Shown here in pieces: positions 16,831 through 26,978 of a stretch of 64,000 bases of DNA. A program made the translations under genes and the position numbers. The notes below the pieces were generated by a model. The model had not been told where the DNA came from. It did not search any database and saw nothing but the letters and a program-made list of their open reading frames with translations. Every line of letters starts with the position of its first letter. Positions within the stretch are counted from its first letter, which is position 1. The stretch is from Flagellimonas profundi (GTDB taxonomy: Bacteria > Bacteroidota > Bacteroidia > Flavobacteriales > Flavobacteriaceae), in NCBI RefSeq assembly GCF_017313275.1, contig NZ_JAFLNM010000003.1, forward strand, positions 62,001 to 126,000, in the 5' to 3' direction.

Positions 16831-17604
16831 TTAAAATTTATTGTTGAGTTTGCTCAACTTAATTTGGGTGAGCACCTTTTTAGTGTACAATGGGAAATCG
16901 GCATTCAAGATCCAACCAAAATAGCCCGGTTCTTTTTCCATCACCTCATCCACTGTTTTTCCTTTGTGCTTACCGAAAGAAAAAATCGGATTGTCGTTCT
17001 CGTCCACACCGATAAAACCGGCAAAATCAAGGTTTTGCCTTCTGGTGGTGAATTCGGATAGTTTTTTTATGTCGTTTTCCAACTCTGGATACCGTTCCAA
17101 CTGTGCCAATAAGACCTCATAAGTGGCCATAGTATCGGCTTCGGCACTATGGGCATCATCCAAATTCTTATCGCAATAGAATTTATAGGCGGCTTCCAAC
17201 GTCCGTTTTTCCATTTTATGGAAGATGGTCTGCACATCCACGGAGACCATGCTCTTCATATCAAAATCCACATCGGCACGGAGCATCTCCTCTGCCAACA
17301 ATGGAATATCGAACCGATCTGAGTTAAATCCAGCTAGATCACTATCGCGAATCATCGCATAAATATCTTTGGACAATTGCTTGAATGTAGGTTCGTTGGC
17401 CACTTTTTCATCGGAAATTCCATGAATGGCCTCAGATTCAGGTGGAATTGGCATTTCCGGATTCACCAACCATGTCCTGCTCTCCTTGTTCCCGTTGGGA
17501 AAAACCTTCAGGATGGAAATTTCAACAATTCTATCCTTGGCGACATTGGTACCGGTGGTCTCCAAGTCAAAAAAGCAAATAGGTTTGGTCAATTGTAATT
17601 GCAT
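16831..17604 (-). CDS. DEDD-family 3'-5' exonuclease with ExoX-like C-terminal segment
   Basis: 257 residues. The exonuclease core has ExoI CFFDLETTGT, ExoII around GFNSDRFDIP and ExoIII HSAEADTMAT, the DEDDh pattern of DNA polymerase III epsilon and ExoX. The last about 55 residues contain FSFGKHKGKTVDEVMEKEP, a small domain also found at the end of ExoX-like proteins. It probably acts in DNA repair or end trimming rather than as the replicative proofreading subunit (inference). Confidence 0.88.
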   Translation of the reverse strand: MQLQLTKPICFFDLETTGTNVAKDRIVEISILKVFPNGNKESRTWLVNPEMPIPPESEAIHGISDEKVANEPTFKQLSKDIYAMIRDSDLAGFNSDRFDIPLLAEEMLRADVDFDMKSMVSVDVQTIFHKMEKRTLEAAYKFYCDKNLDDAHSAEADTMATYEVLLAQLERYPELENDIKKLSEFTTRRQNLDFAGFIGVDENDNPIFSFGKHKGKTVDEVMEKEPGYFGWILNADFPLYTKKVLTQIKLSKLNNKF

Positions 17605-17676
17605 GTGGGGATTTTTAAATAAAATTCACTTGGCTCCTAAATTAAGAATAGTGAAAGGAATACGGGTCGTTTTCCT

Positions 17677-19044
17677 TTATATTTCCCTATTTACGTCCCA
17701 AGCCTCCAAATAATCGGCCACTGCTTTTACGAACATTCCGCCCAATGCACCGTTCACCACACGATGGTCGTAACTGTGCGATAGGTACATTTTACTGCGA
17801 ATACCGATATACTCCCCTTGATCAGTCTCTATCACCGATGGCATTTTACGAATTGCGCCCAGGGCAAGAATTCCCACCTGTGGCTGATTGATGATCGGCG
17901 TACCGAAAACACTTCCGAAGGAACCAACGTTGGTCACTGTATAGGTACCGTCCTTGACCTCATCGGGCTTTAACTGATTGTTCCTTGCCCTATTGGCAAG
18001 GTCGTTCACGGTTTTGGCCATTCCCACCAAGTTCAATTGATCTGCATTTTTTATCACAGGCACGATCAAATTGCCGTCGGGAAGCGCTGCTGCCATTCCC
18101 AAGTTGATGTTCTTCTTTTTAATGACCTTGTCCCCATCCAACGAGATGTTCATCATTGGATATTTTTTAAGGGCCATGGCCACCGCTTCCATGAATATGG
18201 GCGTAAAGGTCAGTTTTTCCCCTTCACGCTCTTGGAAAGCATTTTTTACTTTATTTCTCCAGTTGACCACATTGGTCACGTCAACTTCCACAAAACTCTG
18301 TACGTGCGCAGAGGTTGATACACTCTCGACCATATGGTGGGCGATCAGCTTTCCCATGCGGGTCAACGGAATCACCTCATCCCCTGCCCCAACCTGGACT
18401 TTGGATTCTTTGGGTTTCTCCGCTACCGTTTCTTTAGGCGCCAAAGGTGTGGCCGCTTTTTCTGTTGTGGTTTCGTGTTGTGGCCTGCTGCTTTCCGTTT
18501 TGGCCTCGCTTCCGTTGGAACGGCTTTCCAAATAGGCCATAATATCGTTCTTGGTGACCCTACCTTCTTTGCCGGTGCCGGCGATGGCCTCCAATTCGTC
18601 CATGGAAACGTTCTCTTCTTTGGCTATGTTCTTTACCAAAGGGGAATAAAATCGTTCAGAACTTGAAAAATCAGGAGCGGGTACGGATACGGATTCCTTG
18701 ACCCCGGCCATTTGGGCTTCCAGTTCACCTGCATGGACCTCAGCAGGCTCCTCTTCCACAACTTCCTCTTCTGACCTGGCTTCAACGGCATTATCCACTT
18801 CACCTTCTATTTGAATCACAGCGACAACTTCGCCCACTTTTACAACATCATCTACATCGAACCGCTTTTCCAACAGTACACCATCCACTTCACTGGGAAC
18901 TTCAGAATCCACTTTATCAGTCGCAATTTCGAAGACGGCTTCGTCCATCTCAATGGTGTCCCCTACCTCCTTCAACCAGTTGGTCAAGGTAGCTTCGGCA
19001 ACACTTTCTCCCATTTGCGGTAATTTCAATTCAAATTTTGACAT
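17677..19044 (-). CDS. Dihydrolipoamide acyltransferase (E2) of a 2-oxo acid dehydrogenase complex
   Basis: 455 residues from the ATG at 19044 (MSKFELKLPQMGES). One lipoyl domain (1-80, lipoyl Lys44 in EIATDKVDSE), a Glu/Ala/Pro-rich linker, an E1/E3-binding domain (YSPLVKNIAKEENVS and GTGKEGRVTKNDI) and the catalytic domain ending SHSYDHRVVNGALGG. The catalytic HxxxDG motif reads HRVVNG, Asn in place of Asp. The pattern is that of flavobacterial branched-chain E2 rather than a pyruvate E2 with several lipoyl domains. E1 and E3 genes are not nearby. A perfect -7 box (TATTTTTG, minus) lies at 19082-19089. Confidence 0.9.
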   Translation of the reverse strand: MSKFELKLPQMGESVAEATLTNWLKEVGDTIEMDEAVFEIATDKVDSEVPSEVDGVLLEKRFDVDDVVKVGEVVAVIQIEGEVDNAVEARSEEEVVEEEPAEVHAGELEAQMAGVKESVSVPAPDFSSSERFYSPLVKNIAKEENVSMDELEAIAGTGKEGRVTKNDIMAYLESRSNGSEAKTESSRPQHETTTEKAATPLAPKETVAEKPKESKVQVGAGDEVIPLTRMGKLIAHHMVESVSTSAHVQSFVEVDVTNVVNWRNKVKNAFQEREGEKLTFTPIFMEAVAMALKKYPMMNISLDGDKVIKKKNINLGMAAALPDGNLIVPVIKNADQLNLVGMAKTVNDLANRARNNQLKPDEVKDGTYTVTNVGSFGSVFGTPIINQPQVGILALGAIRKMPSVIETDQGEYIGIRSKMYLSHSYDHRVVNGALGGMFVKAVADYLEAWDVNREI

Positions 19045-19123
19045 ATTCGTATTTATCAAAGTGATTTTGATTTGTATTTTACAAAAATACTAAAGAAATC
19101 GACTTATTTTTGATTTATGTTCA

Positions 19124-19744
19124 TTAATTCGCTTTAATAGAGCTTTCAAAAGGGACTCTATTGATAATACTTCTCCCCAAAGTTACTTCATCTGCATATT
19201 CCAACTCATCACCCACCGAAATTCCCCTGGCAATCGTAGAAGTGGTAACCTCTGTACCTTCCAGTTGTTTATAAATATAAAAATTCGTGGTATCTCCTTC
19301 CATGGTGGAACTCAGTGCTAAAATCAATTCCTTGATTGTCCCATCCTTAACTTTTTTAATTAAGGGAGCAATATTCAGGTCTTGCGGCCCTACTCCTTCC
19401 ATTGGAGAAATTTTGCCCCCAAGCACATGGTAAAGTCCATTGTATTGCGAGGTGTTTTCAATGGCCATTACATCCCTAATATCCTCCACCACACAAACCA
19501 TGGTCTCGTCACGTTTTGGATTGGCACAAATTTCGCATACTTCGGTATCGGAAATATTATGGCAATTTTCACAAAAATTGACCTCGCTCTTCAATTTCAA
19601 TAGCGCATGTGCCAATAGTTCGGTCCTTTCTTCGGGCTGTTTTAATAAGTGGAGCACTAAACGCAATGCCGTTCTTTTACCGATTCCCGGCAATTGAGAC
19701 ATTTCGTAAACTGCGCTTTCCAATAGCTTAGATGAAAATTCCAT
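19124..19744 (-). CDS. recR: Recombination mediator RecR
   Basis: 206 residues, full length. Helix-hairpin-helix [12 protein letters not shown], zinc finger [16 protein letters not shown], Toprim domain starting [14 protein letters not shown], and a Walker-B-like tail. RecR with RecO/RecF loads RecA at gaps. A -7 box TAATTTTG (minus) is at 19761-19768, giving a very short leader. Divergent from the SSS transporter, an order often seen in Flavobacteriaceae. Confidence 0.96.
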   Translation of the reverse strand: MEFSSKLLESAVYEMSQLPGIGKRTALRLVLHLLKQPEERTELLAHALLKLKSEVNFCENCHNISDTEVCEICANPKRDETMVCVVEDIRDVMAIENTSQYNGLYHVLGGKISPMEGVGPQDLNIAPLIKKVKDGTIKELILALSSTMEGDTTNFYIYKQLEGTEVTTSTIARGISVGDELEYADEVTLGRSIINRVPFESSIKAN

Positions 19745-19820
19745 AGCATCGATTCTGCTACAAAATTACGATTTTAGAGTTACCAATTTACTTTCGTACT
19801 TTGCAAATCAAATTGCAAAT

Positions 19821-21308
19821 ATGTCGGCCACACAAATTCTGTTGCTTATAGGTGCTTATTTCTTGGTGCTGATCCTCATTTCTTACTTTACCGGTAAAAA
19901 CGACTCCAACGCCGATTTTTTTAAGGCTGGCAAGCAATCCCCTTGGTACATAGTGGCCTTTGGAATGGTCGGCGCCTCCTTATCCGGGGTTACTTTTATA
20001 TCGGTCCCGGGATGGGTAGGCGATAGCCAATTGACCTATATGCAAGTTGTTTTGGGATATCTGTTCGGGTATTTTGTGGTGGCATTTGTGCTCTTGCCCT
20101 TATATTACAGACTTAATTTGACCTCCATTTACGAGTACTTGCAAGATCGGTTTGGAAAAGTAAGTCACCAAACGGGCGCGTTTTTCTTTTTTGTATCCAG
20201 GGTCTTGGGTGCTGCGTTCAGGTTATACCTCGTGGCCATAGTACTGCAGCAGTTTGTGTTTGATGACCTGGGGGTCCGTTTTGAGATCACCGTGATAATT
20301 TCCATTTTATTGATATGGCTCTACACCAACAAAGGTGGTATTAAAACCATTGTTTGGACCGACACCTTGCAGACACTTTTTATGATCGTGGCCGTAGTAC
20401 TTTCCATTGTGATGATCAATCGGGAACTTGGGTGGAGCTTTGGAGAGTTTTTGGCTTCGGAAGAGCTAAAGAACTACAATGACTTTTTAGTGACCGATAG
20501 CTTTTTGGACAAAAGTTATTTCATAAAATCCTTTGTAGGCGGCATGTTCGTCACCATTTGTATGACAGGGCTGGATCAGGACATGATGCAAAAGAACCTT
20601 ACCTGCAAATCTTTGAAGGATGCCCAGAAGAACATGGTCTCCTTTAGTTTTGTACTGGTCGGCGTCACCTTCCTGTTCATGCTATTGGGCATACTGCTCT
20701 TCATATTCGCTCAACGGGAAGGTATTGGCATCCCTTTAATGGACGGTTCTCCAAAAACCGACTTGCTCTTCCCCGAAATTGCACTTAACGGAAATTTAGG
20801 TCTGGCGCTCTCCATAACTTTTATGTTAGGATTGATCGCCGCTGCCTACAGTAGCGCGGACAGTGCCCTTACTTCGTTGACGACTTCGTTCTGTGTTGAT
20901 TTTTTAAATGTTGAAGAAAAGGAGGAAAAGGAACAAAAAAGAATTAGAAAACGCACCCACATTGCGATGAGCGTTGCCCTAGTGATTGTAATCATCGCGT
21001 TTAAGTACATTCTTAGTAGCAATGTAATTGATAGTTTGCTTACGGTTGCAGGATATACTTATGGACCTTTGCTGGGTCTTTTTGCTTTTGGAATTTTCAC
21101 TAAACATAAAATAAAGGACAAATATGTTTGGATTGTCGCACTGGCATCGGTAATTACCATAGTTTTAATTGCGAATGTGCCTGTGGCCTATCTGGGTGGA
21201 TATCAAGTAGGATATGAATTGTTGCCACTGAACGGATTGTTGACATTTATTGGCTTATGGTTGATCCGAACTAAAAAAACAACTATATCAACTAGTACTG
21301 CCCAGTAG
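19821..21308 (+). CDS. Sodium:solute symporter (SSS family)
   Basis: 495 residues with about thirteen hydrophobic segments. The LeuT-like SSS pattern is seen in [15 protein letters not shown] (early unwound helix), [17 protein letters not shown] and [18 protein letters not shown] (late Na-site segment). Substrate unknown; members carry sugars, amino acids, nucleosides or vitamins with sodium. Its 3' end overlaps the opposing CoA-binding gene by 17 bp. Confidence 0.93.
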   Translation: MSATQILLLIGAYFLVLILISYFTGKNDSNADFFKAGKQSPWYIVAFGMVGASLSGVTFISVPGWVGDSQLTYMQVVLGYLFGYFVVAFVLLPLYYRLNLTSIYEYLQDRFGKVSHQTGAFFFFVSRVLGAAFRLYLVAIVLQQFVFDDLGVRFEITVIISILLIWLYTNKGGIKTIVWTDTLQTLFMIVAVVLSIVMINRELGWSFGEFLASEELKNYNDFLVTDSFLDKSYFIKSFVGGMFVTICMTGLDQDMMQKNLTCKSLKDAQKNMVSFSFVLVGVTFLFMLLGILLFIFAQREGIGIPLMDGSPKTDLLFPEIALNGNLGLALSITFMLGLIAAAYSSADSALTSLTTSFCVDFLNVEEKEEKEQKRIRKRTHIAMSVALVIVIIAFKYILSSNVIDSLLTVAGYTYGPLLGLFAFGIFTKHKIKDKYVWIVALASVITIVLIANVPVAYLGGYQVGYELLPLNGLLTFIGLWLIRTKKTTISTSTAQ

Positions 21309-21651
21309 CCAACAGCACCAAAGTACACGCAACCTCCACCTGAATCCCAGCATTTTCAAGGATTTCGTAGAATTCGGGGTTTTCGGTTCCAGGATTAAAA
21401 ATGACACGTCTAGGCTTCAAATCCACAATCTGTTGGTAATATTCTTTTTGATTTTTGGGGTTTAAATACAAAGTAACTGTATCAATATTTTGAAAATCAA
21501 CTAAGTTGTCTTTAATTTGTATCCCTGATACAGTTCCCCCACGTATCCCAAATGCGGTTGTCTCAACATTGTTGTCAACCAACCTACGAATTGCTGTGTT
21601 ACTGTATCTTCCCGGGTTTGTAGAAGCCCCTAAGACAAGTGTTTTTTGCAT
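21292..21651 (-). CDS. CoA-binding domain protein (YccU type)
   Basis: 119 residues, single Rossmann-like domain. Glycine-rich [15 protein letters not shown] at 7-21 and [14 protein letters not shown] later match the stand-alone CoA-binding family. Biochemical role unknown. Converges on the SSS transporter with a short antisense overlap. Confidence 0.88.
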   Translation of the reverse strand: MQKTLVLGASTNPGRYSNTAIRRLVDNNVETTAFGIRGGTVSGIQIKDNLVDFQNIDTVTLYLNPKNQKEYYQQIVDLKPRRVIFNPGTENPEFYEILENAGIQVEVACTLVLLATGQY

Positions 21652-21994
21652 TTGTTAATTTTTGTGTTAAACTTTTATATAGACTGTAACTTATCATATG
21701 TAAAGTCGTCTATTTTTCATAACTTATTGTCATTGGTAAGACTGTATTTTTATAGTTAATGGTTAGTGTTTAGTATAGCTTATCAATGTATAACCCCGGT
21801 ATTCTTTACCGGGGTTTCTTCTTTTATATGGTCCTTATAATCATCTCATCAAGCCGTAGCACCTTACAAAGGTGGGAAATCCATAGCGCTTTGTTGTTAA
21901 AGAATGTTAAAATGATTCGCTGCTGTAACATTCACCAAAGTTGGGCGTCTTAACAATATCATCAATCAATCATCAATCAAAAAACGAACTACTC
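21652..21994. promoter_or_regulatory. Gene-free region upstream of the TonB-dependent receptor
   Basis: 343 bp. It contains an orphan terminator hairpin (21792-21816), a perfect 8-bp inverted repeat GAATGTTA / TAACATTC at 21902-21909 and 21926-21933, and a tandem ATCATCAATCA-like repeat just before the receptor start. No open reading frame of note. A small RNA ending at the hairpin is possible. Confidence 0.4.
21792..21825 (+). terminator. Intrinsic terminator without an adjacent upstream gene
   Basis: Perfect 10-bp stem AACCCCGGTA / TACCGGGGTT with loop TTCTT, followed by TCTTCTTTT. The nearest same-strand gene, the SSS transporter, ends 483 bp upstream, so it ends either that long transcript or an unrecognised RNA. 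Confidence 0.75.
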
Positions 21995-24445
21995 ATGAGA
22001 CATGTGAGCTTTCTATTTGCACTATTGCTGTGCATGACCACCCCATTTATATCTTTAGCAAACGACCCCGACACGGCACTCGGTGTTATCAACGGAAAAG
22101 TAATCGACGACTCTTCGAGTCAGCCAGTTGCCTATGCAGCTGTTGTTGTCAAATCCGAAGACGGCTCCAAAACCATAACCGGTAGCATTACCACGGAGGA
22201 CGGAAACTTTGAAATCAAAGAACTGCCCGATGGCACCTTTACTTTCGAAGTTCAATTTATCGGATATAAAACCTATTCACAAAAACTGGTCATATCCAAA
22301 GGAAAACGAAATTTAAACCTAGGTACGGTGATCTTGGAAGAAGAAACCAAAGAACTGGAAGGTGTAGAAGTAGTAGCCGAACGCACAACCATAGAACAGC
22401 GTGTGGACCGCAAGGTGATCAATGTAGGGAAAGACTTGACCACCGCTGGTGCTTCGGCCTCAGACATCATGAACAATATCCCTTCCGTAAATGTGGATGC
22501 CCAGACTGGCGATATTACCCTTCGTGGAAACTCCAATGTGCGTGTAATGGTGGATGGCAAACTGTCCAACGTTCCCGTAGCGCAATTGTTAAAGCAGATA
22601 CCCTCCACGGCGATCAAATCCATAGAATTGATCACCAATCCTTCTGCCAAGTACAATCCCGAAGGGATGAGCGGTATCATTAATATTGTGTTGCACAAAA
22701 ATGCAAACATAGGTTTCAATGGAAACGTAAACATGGGGCTTACCAAAGGTATCGAAGCCAAATTCAACAGTTCCATAGACATGAACTACCGCAATGGAAA
22801 ATTCAATTTTTATGGAAACTACGGCAATAATATCGGCAAATGGGTGAACGACGGAAGCATTCTGAGAATCGATGAAAACTCCCGTCAAAAGTTTGACTTT
22901 TTCAACAACAACAAATCACATCTCTATAAATTGGGTGTCGATTTCTACCTGAATGACAAAAATACCTTGTCCTTTTTCACCAATCAAAATATATTCGATG
23001 GCGAAGGGGATGGAAAAACACAGGTTTCTTACTTTAATAATCCATCCAGAAATGTGACACAGTTGTTTTTTGATGATTCCAATAACCGCAGCGAACAATA
23101 TAATTTTGATTATAAACTGGATTTCAACAAAGAGGGGCACAATATCGAATTGGAAGTGGACCACAACCAGTTCGAAAGTGAACAAGATGCCAATTTTAGC
23201 TCTACAGGTGCATCTACCTATCCAGATTATATGGATTTTGTGGATACGGAACGTACCCAGACCACGGCCAATTTGGATTACGTAAATCCATTGGATAGCA
23301 TTTCCAAGTTGGAACTGGGGCTACAATCGAGAAATTTTGAAACAAAAGTGGATTATTCCTCAACGGGACAGTCCTTTAACCCCAACGGAAACTTAGTGCC
23401 AACGCCATCTACCAAATTCGTGTACGATATGGATATCTATTCGGCCTATGCCACTTTTGGACAGACTTACGAAAGATGGTCCTACCAGATGGGCGTGCGC
23501 ATCGAGGACGTGCAAGTAAAAGCGGACACCAATGCCGTACGCGCCTTTACGGATAAGTATACCGAAATATATCCATCCGCATTTGTTACCTACAAACCAA
23601 ACGATAAGGACCAACTGCAATTGAGTTATAGCAGACGTGTGGACCGACCTGGCTTGCAGCAAGTAAACCCCATCAGAGAGTTTGCTACACCCCTGATTTC
23701 CGCTTTCGGCAACCCGAATTTGGTTCCTCAGTTCACAAGCTCTTATGAAGCGAACTACACCAAAAGAATCAAAAATGGAAGCATTACAGGTGGTGTTTTT
23801 TACCGTAGTATTTCGGATGAGATCAACAGGGCCATTTATGTGGACCGATTGGATTTGAACAAAACCATTCTCACCTTCGACAATTTTGACAAAACTTCGG
23901 CCTACGGAGTTGAGCTTTCCACCAATTACCGACCGGCCAAATGGTGGAACATCAATGGTAGTTTTGATCTATTCTCCCAAACGCAGAGAGGTCTTACGGA
24001 GACATTGAATACCACGGACCCTAACCCCAGTGAGGACGATATTGTGGAACAACGGGTAAAGGTTGACAACACCGCTTGGAACCTGAGAATGAACAACAGC
24101 TTTACGGTAACCAAAAAATTGACGCTTCAAGCTTTTGGTTTTTACCGTGGACGTAACAAAAGTATCCAGTTTGATGCCCAGCCCATGTACTTTGTGAATT
24201 TGGGAGCTCGTTACAGCTTTGCAGAGGGCAAAGGTACTTTGAGTTTTAACTATAACGACATTTTCAATACCATGCGATTTGCCTTTGAAGGAGATTATCC
24301 CTTCGCACAGGAAGGTGCCTTTAACTGGGAAAGCAACAATGTATATGTTGGGATGTCCTACCGATTTGGAAGCGGAAAAAACCGCGCCAAGCAACGTAAA
24401 AGAAGGGACAGCAACACCAAACAAGGTGGTGGCGGAATCCTATAA
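21995..24445 (+). CDS. TonB-dependent receptor, outer membrane beta-barrel family
   Basis: 816 residues from the ATG at 21995 (MRHVSFLFALLLCM); an upstream TTG in frame would put untranslated-looking sequence before the signal peptide. Signal peptide to about 23, a carboxypeptidase-regulatory-like beta-sandwich (GVINGKVIDDSSSQPV, about 30-115), a plug domain (AERTTIEQRVDRKVINVGK, DIMNNIPSVNVD, NPSAKYNPEGMSGIINI) and a large barrel ending GMSYRFGSGKNRAKQ. The basic tail after the last strand is typical of this subfamily. It takes up an unknown ligand with TonB energy; no SusD partner is present. Confidence 0.92.
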   Translation: MRHVSFLFALLLCMTTPFISLANDPDTALGVINGKVIDDSSSQPVAYAAVVVKSEDGSKTITGSITTEDGNFEIKELPDGTFTFEVQFIGYKTYSQKLVISKGKRNLNLGTVILEEETKELEGVEVVAERTTIEQRVDRKVINVGKDLTTAGASASDIMNNIPSVNVDAQTGDITLRGNSNVRVMVDGKLSNVPVAQLLKQIPSTAIKSIELITNPSAKYNPEGMSGIINIVLHKNANIGFNGNVNMGLTKGIEAKFNSSIDMNYRNGKFNFYGNYGNNIGKWVNDGSILRIDENSRQKFDFFNNNKSHLYKLGVDFYLNDKNTLSFFTNQNIFDGEGDGKTQVSYFNNPSRNVTQLFFDDSNNRSEQYNFDYKLDFNKEGHNIELEVDHNQFESEQDANFSSTGASTYPDYMDFVDTERTQTTANLDYVNPLDSISKLELGLQSRNFETKVDYSSTGQSFNPNGNLVPTPSTKFVYDMDIYSAYATFGQTYERWSYQMGVRIEDVQVKADTNAVRAFTDKYTEIYPSAFVTYKPNDKDQLQLSYSRRVDRPGLQQVNPIREFATPLISAFGNPNLVPQFTSSYEANYTKRIKNGSITGGVFYRSISDEINRAIYVDRLDLNKTILTFDNFDKTSAYGVELSTNYRPAKWWNINGSFDLFSQTQRGLTETLNTTDPNPSEDDIVEQRVKVDNTAWNLRMNNSFTVTKKLTLQAFGFYRGRNKSIQFDAQPMYFVNLGARYSFAEGKGTLSFNYNDIFNTMRFAFEGDYPFAQEGAFNWESNNVYVGMSYRFGSGKNRAKQRKRRDSNTKQGGGGIL

Positions 24446-24503
24446 AACATATTGATGCTTCATATTCGAGTGTTGGTTGGTTATCTTGTGGGAGCATCAA
24501 TGA

Positions 24504-24533
24504 AAAACCCCGATCCTAATGGATCGGGGTTTT
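24504..24533. terminator. Bidirectional intrinsic terminator
   Basis: 13-bp perfect stem AAAACCCCGATCC / GGATCGGGGTTTT with loop TAAT, between the convergent receptor and fabH genes. Confidence 0.9.
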
Positions 24534-24559
24534 ATTTATTGTATTTTTTTTGATGGAGA

Positions 24560-25567
24560 TTACCAGCGAATAATTACACTCCCCCAAGTAAAACCACTAC
24601 CAAAGGCAGCAAGCACCACTAAATCACCTTCTTTGATTTTTCCTTCTTCCCATGCCTCGGTCAAGGCAATAGGGATGGATGCGGCCGTTGTGTTTCCGTA
24701 TTTCATGATGTTGTTGAACACCTGATCATCCTTTAATCCAAATTTCTTTTGGATGAATTGTGAAATCCTTAGATTGGCCTGATGCGGAATCAACATATCA
24801 ATATCCTGAGGTCCTAGATTGTTCTTCTGCAAACCCTCCATGATCACTTCACTGAATCGAACCACCGCATTTTTAAATACAAACTGTCCGTTCATATAAG
24901 GAAAATACGATGTGTCCTCAGGGTCGTTATCCTCAATAATATCGGTCACCCAACGTTTTCCCATTCCGGGAGCGATCAACGAAAGTTCTTCCGCATGTTG
25001 CCCTTCGGAATGCAAATGGGTAGATAAAATTCCTTTGGATGTATCTTCTTCACGGGTCAGTACCGCAGCTCCGGCACCATCGCCAAAAATAACGGAAACT
25101 CCCCTACCCCTCGTGGTCATATCCAAACCATGCGAATGCAATTCGGAACCAATTACAAGTACATTCTTGTACATACCACTTTTAATGTACTGATCGGCAA
25201 CGGAGATTCCGTACACAAACCCAGAACATTGATTTCTTACATCCAGGGCTCCCACGGTTTTTAAACCTAAATCTCGTTGTACCAAAACACCAGGCCCAGG
25301 AAAATAATAATCGGGACTCAGTGTGGCAAAAACAATAAAATCAATCTCATCCTTATCTATGCCGGCACGCTCGATTGCCTTTTCTGCAGCCTTCACCCCC
25401 ATGGATGTGGTCGTGTCGGTTCCTTTTACAACATGCCGCCTTTCCTTAATTCCGGTACGTTCTTGTATCCATTCGTCATTAGTGTCCATCACTTTGGACA
25501 AATCGTCGTTAGTGACCACATTTTCAGGGACATAAAATCCCAATCCTGATATTCTTGAGTTATACAT
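24560..25567 (-). CDS. fabH: 3-oxoacyl-ACP synthase III (KAS III)
   Basis: 335 residues, standard length. Catalytic Cys114 lies in VRNQCSGFVYGI; the His is in LIPHQANLRI and the Asn in KYGNTTAASIPIA. KAS III condenses an acyl-CoA with malonyl-ACP to begin fatty-acid synthesis. It is not next to other fab genes, so it may be a secondary copy giving branched or odd primers (inference). Confidence 0.93.
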   Translation of the reverse strand: MYNSRISGLGFYVPENVVTNDDLSKVMDTNDEWIQERTGIKERRHVVKGTDTTTSMGVKAAEKAIERAGIDKDEIDFIVFATLSPDYYFPGPGVLVQRDLGLKTVGALDVRNQCSGFVYGISVADQYIKSGMYKNVLVIGSELHSHGLDMTTRGRGVSVIFGDGAGAAVLTREEDTSKGILSTHLHSEGQHAEELSLIAPGMGKRWVTDIIEDNDPEDTSYFPYMNGQFVFKNAVVRFSEVIMEGLQKNNLGPQDIDMLIPHQANLRISQFIQKKFGLKDDQVFNNIMKYGNTTAASIPIALTEAWEEGKIKEGDLVVLAAFGSGFTWGSVIIRW

Positions 25568-25662
25568 TATAGAGTACTTAAATATTGAATCTTCAAAAAA
25601 AGATAGGCTAATTAACGGAAAATAAAAAAATATATCACAAGAACTGATATATATTAAGGAAA

Positions 25663-26973
25663 TTAGTCCAGGTACTTTTCAAAATGATTCACCTCGACCT
25701 TGGCCTTTAGGTCGTGCAATAGGTTATAAAGCCCAAAAAATGTGCGGTTTATGTACAAAAAGTGCTTGGACCCGCGATTTCCGTTCATTTTTCGGATTTG
25801 CTCATCTTTGGAATAACGTTCACTGAGATTCGCAATTTTCGACCAGAAGCCCTCATCACCAAAATCGAAGGTCTCTTTGTGAAAAGGTGAAGTGAAAATC
25901 GTAAGCATTTCTTTGAACAGGGCTTTGAAAAACCGCAATTCCTCTTCGGAATCCGTTGGTGTCAAAATCTCTAGTTCATACAGCTTCTCCATGAAGATTT
26001 TATCGTTATTGATATTCTCTTCTTTGGCCAGTTCAAAATAGGGTACATAAAAATCCTCTGGAATTTGCTTGATACAACCAAAATCAATTGCAATCAGTTT
26101 ACCTTCTGAACTAACCAGGAAGTTACCTGGGTGAGGGTCTGCATGTACCCGTCTTAGCTTATGGATCTGAAACATGTAAAAATCCCAAAGTGCCTGCCCC
26201 AACGTATTGCCGGCATCGGCATCGAAATCGGTTCGGGTAAATTCCCCCAAGTGGGTCCCATCCATCCAATCCATGGTCAAAATACGCTCGCTTGATAGTT
26301 CGCGGTAATATTTTGGAAATTGCATGTTCGGAATTACGGAACATTCGGTAGTTATTTCGTGACTTTGCTCCAGTTCCAAAATATAGTTGGTCTCTTCAAC
26401 CAGCTTGTGCTCTACTTCTTTAAAGTATTTTTCGGAATCTTTGCCCTTAAGGTTGAACATTTTAATGGCCACGGGTTTCACTAGGGCCAAATCACTACTA
26501 ATACTTTCGGCCACTCCGGGATACTGTATTTTGACCGCTAATTTTTTACCACCCTTTTCGGCCCGGTGTACCTGTCCGATACTGGCAGCGTTCACAGAAT
26601 CCTTTTCGAATTCATCAAAAATATCCTCTGGATACTTGTCCAAATATTTTTTAAAGGTCTTGCGCACCAAAGGTGCGGACAAAGGAGGTACCGAAAATTG
26701 AGAAAGGGAGAACTTTTCCACGTAGGCCCGCGGCAACAGGTTTTTCTCCATACTGAGCATCTGTGCCACTTTTAGCGCACTTCCTTTCAAACTTTTTAGC
26801 CCGTCGTAAATATCCTCGGCATTATCTTGGTCCAAGGTATCTTTGGAAGTTTCGGGGTCCACTAGTCTTTTACCGTAATATTTTACGTAGTTCCCTCCTA
26901 TTTTAACCCCAGTTTTCACGAGCTTTCCAGCTCGCTCTAATTTTCCGGTGGGGATGGTATCCAAACTTTTCAT
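25663..26973 (-). CDS. ABC1/UbiB (AarF) family atypical kinase
   Basis: 436 residues. The family KxGQ-like helix reads LKGSALKVAQMLSME, the Ala-rich nucleotide loop AASIGQVHRAEKGGK, the Lys in LAVKIQYPG, the catalytic HADPHPGNF and metal-binding AIDFGCIKQIP. ABC1 proteins support quinone or isoprenoid lipid metabolism through ATP-dependent activity. No C-terminal transmembrane pair is evident. It follows the TetR gene by 5 bp, so the two are co-transcribed. Confidence 0.9.
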   Translation of the reverse strand: MKSLDTIPTGKLERAGKLVKTGVKIGGNYVKYYGKRLVDPETSKDTLDQDNAEDIYDGLKSLKGSALKVAQMLSMEKNLLPRAYVEKFSLSQFSVPPLSAPLVRKTFKKYLDKYPEDIFDEFEKDSVNAASIGQVHRAEKGGKKLAVKIQYPGVAESISSDLALVKPVAIKMFNLKGKDSEKYFKEVEHKLVEETNYILELEQSHEITTECSVIPNMQFPKYYRELSSERILTMDWMDGTHLGEFTRTDFDADAGNTLGQALWDFYMFQIHKLRRVHADPHPGNFLVSSEGKLIAIDFGCIKQIPEDFYVPYFELAKEENINNDKIFMEKLYELEILTPTDSEEELRFFKALFKEMLTIFTSPFHKETFDFGDEGFWSKIANLSERYSKDEQIRKMNGNRGSKHFLYINRTFFGLYNLLHDLKAKVEVNHFEKYLD

Positions 26974-26978
26974 TGGCC

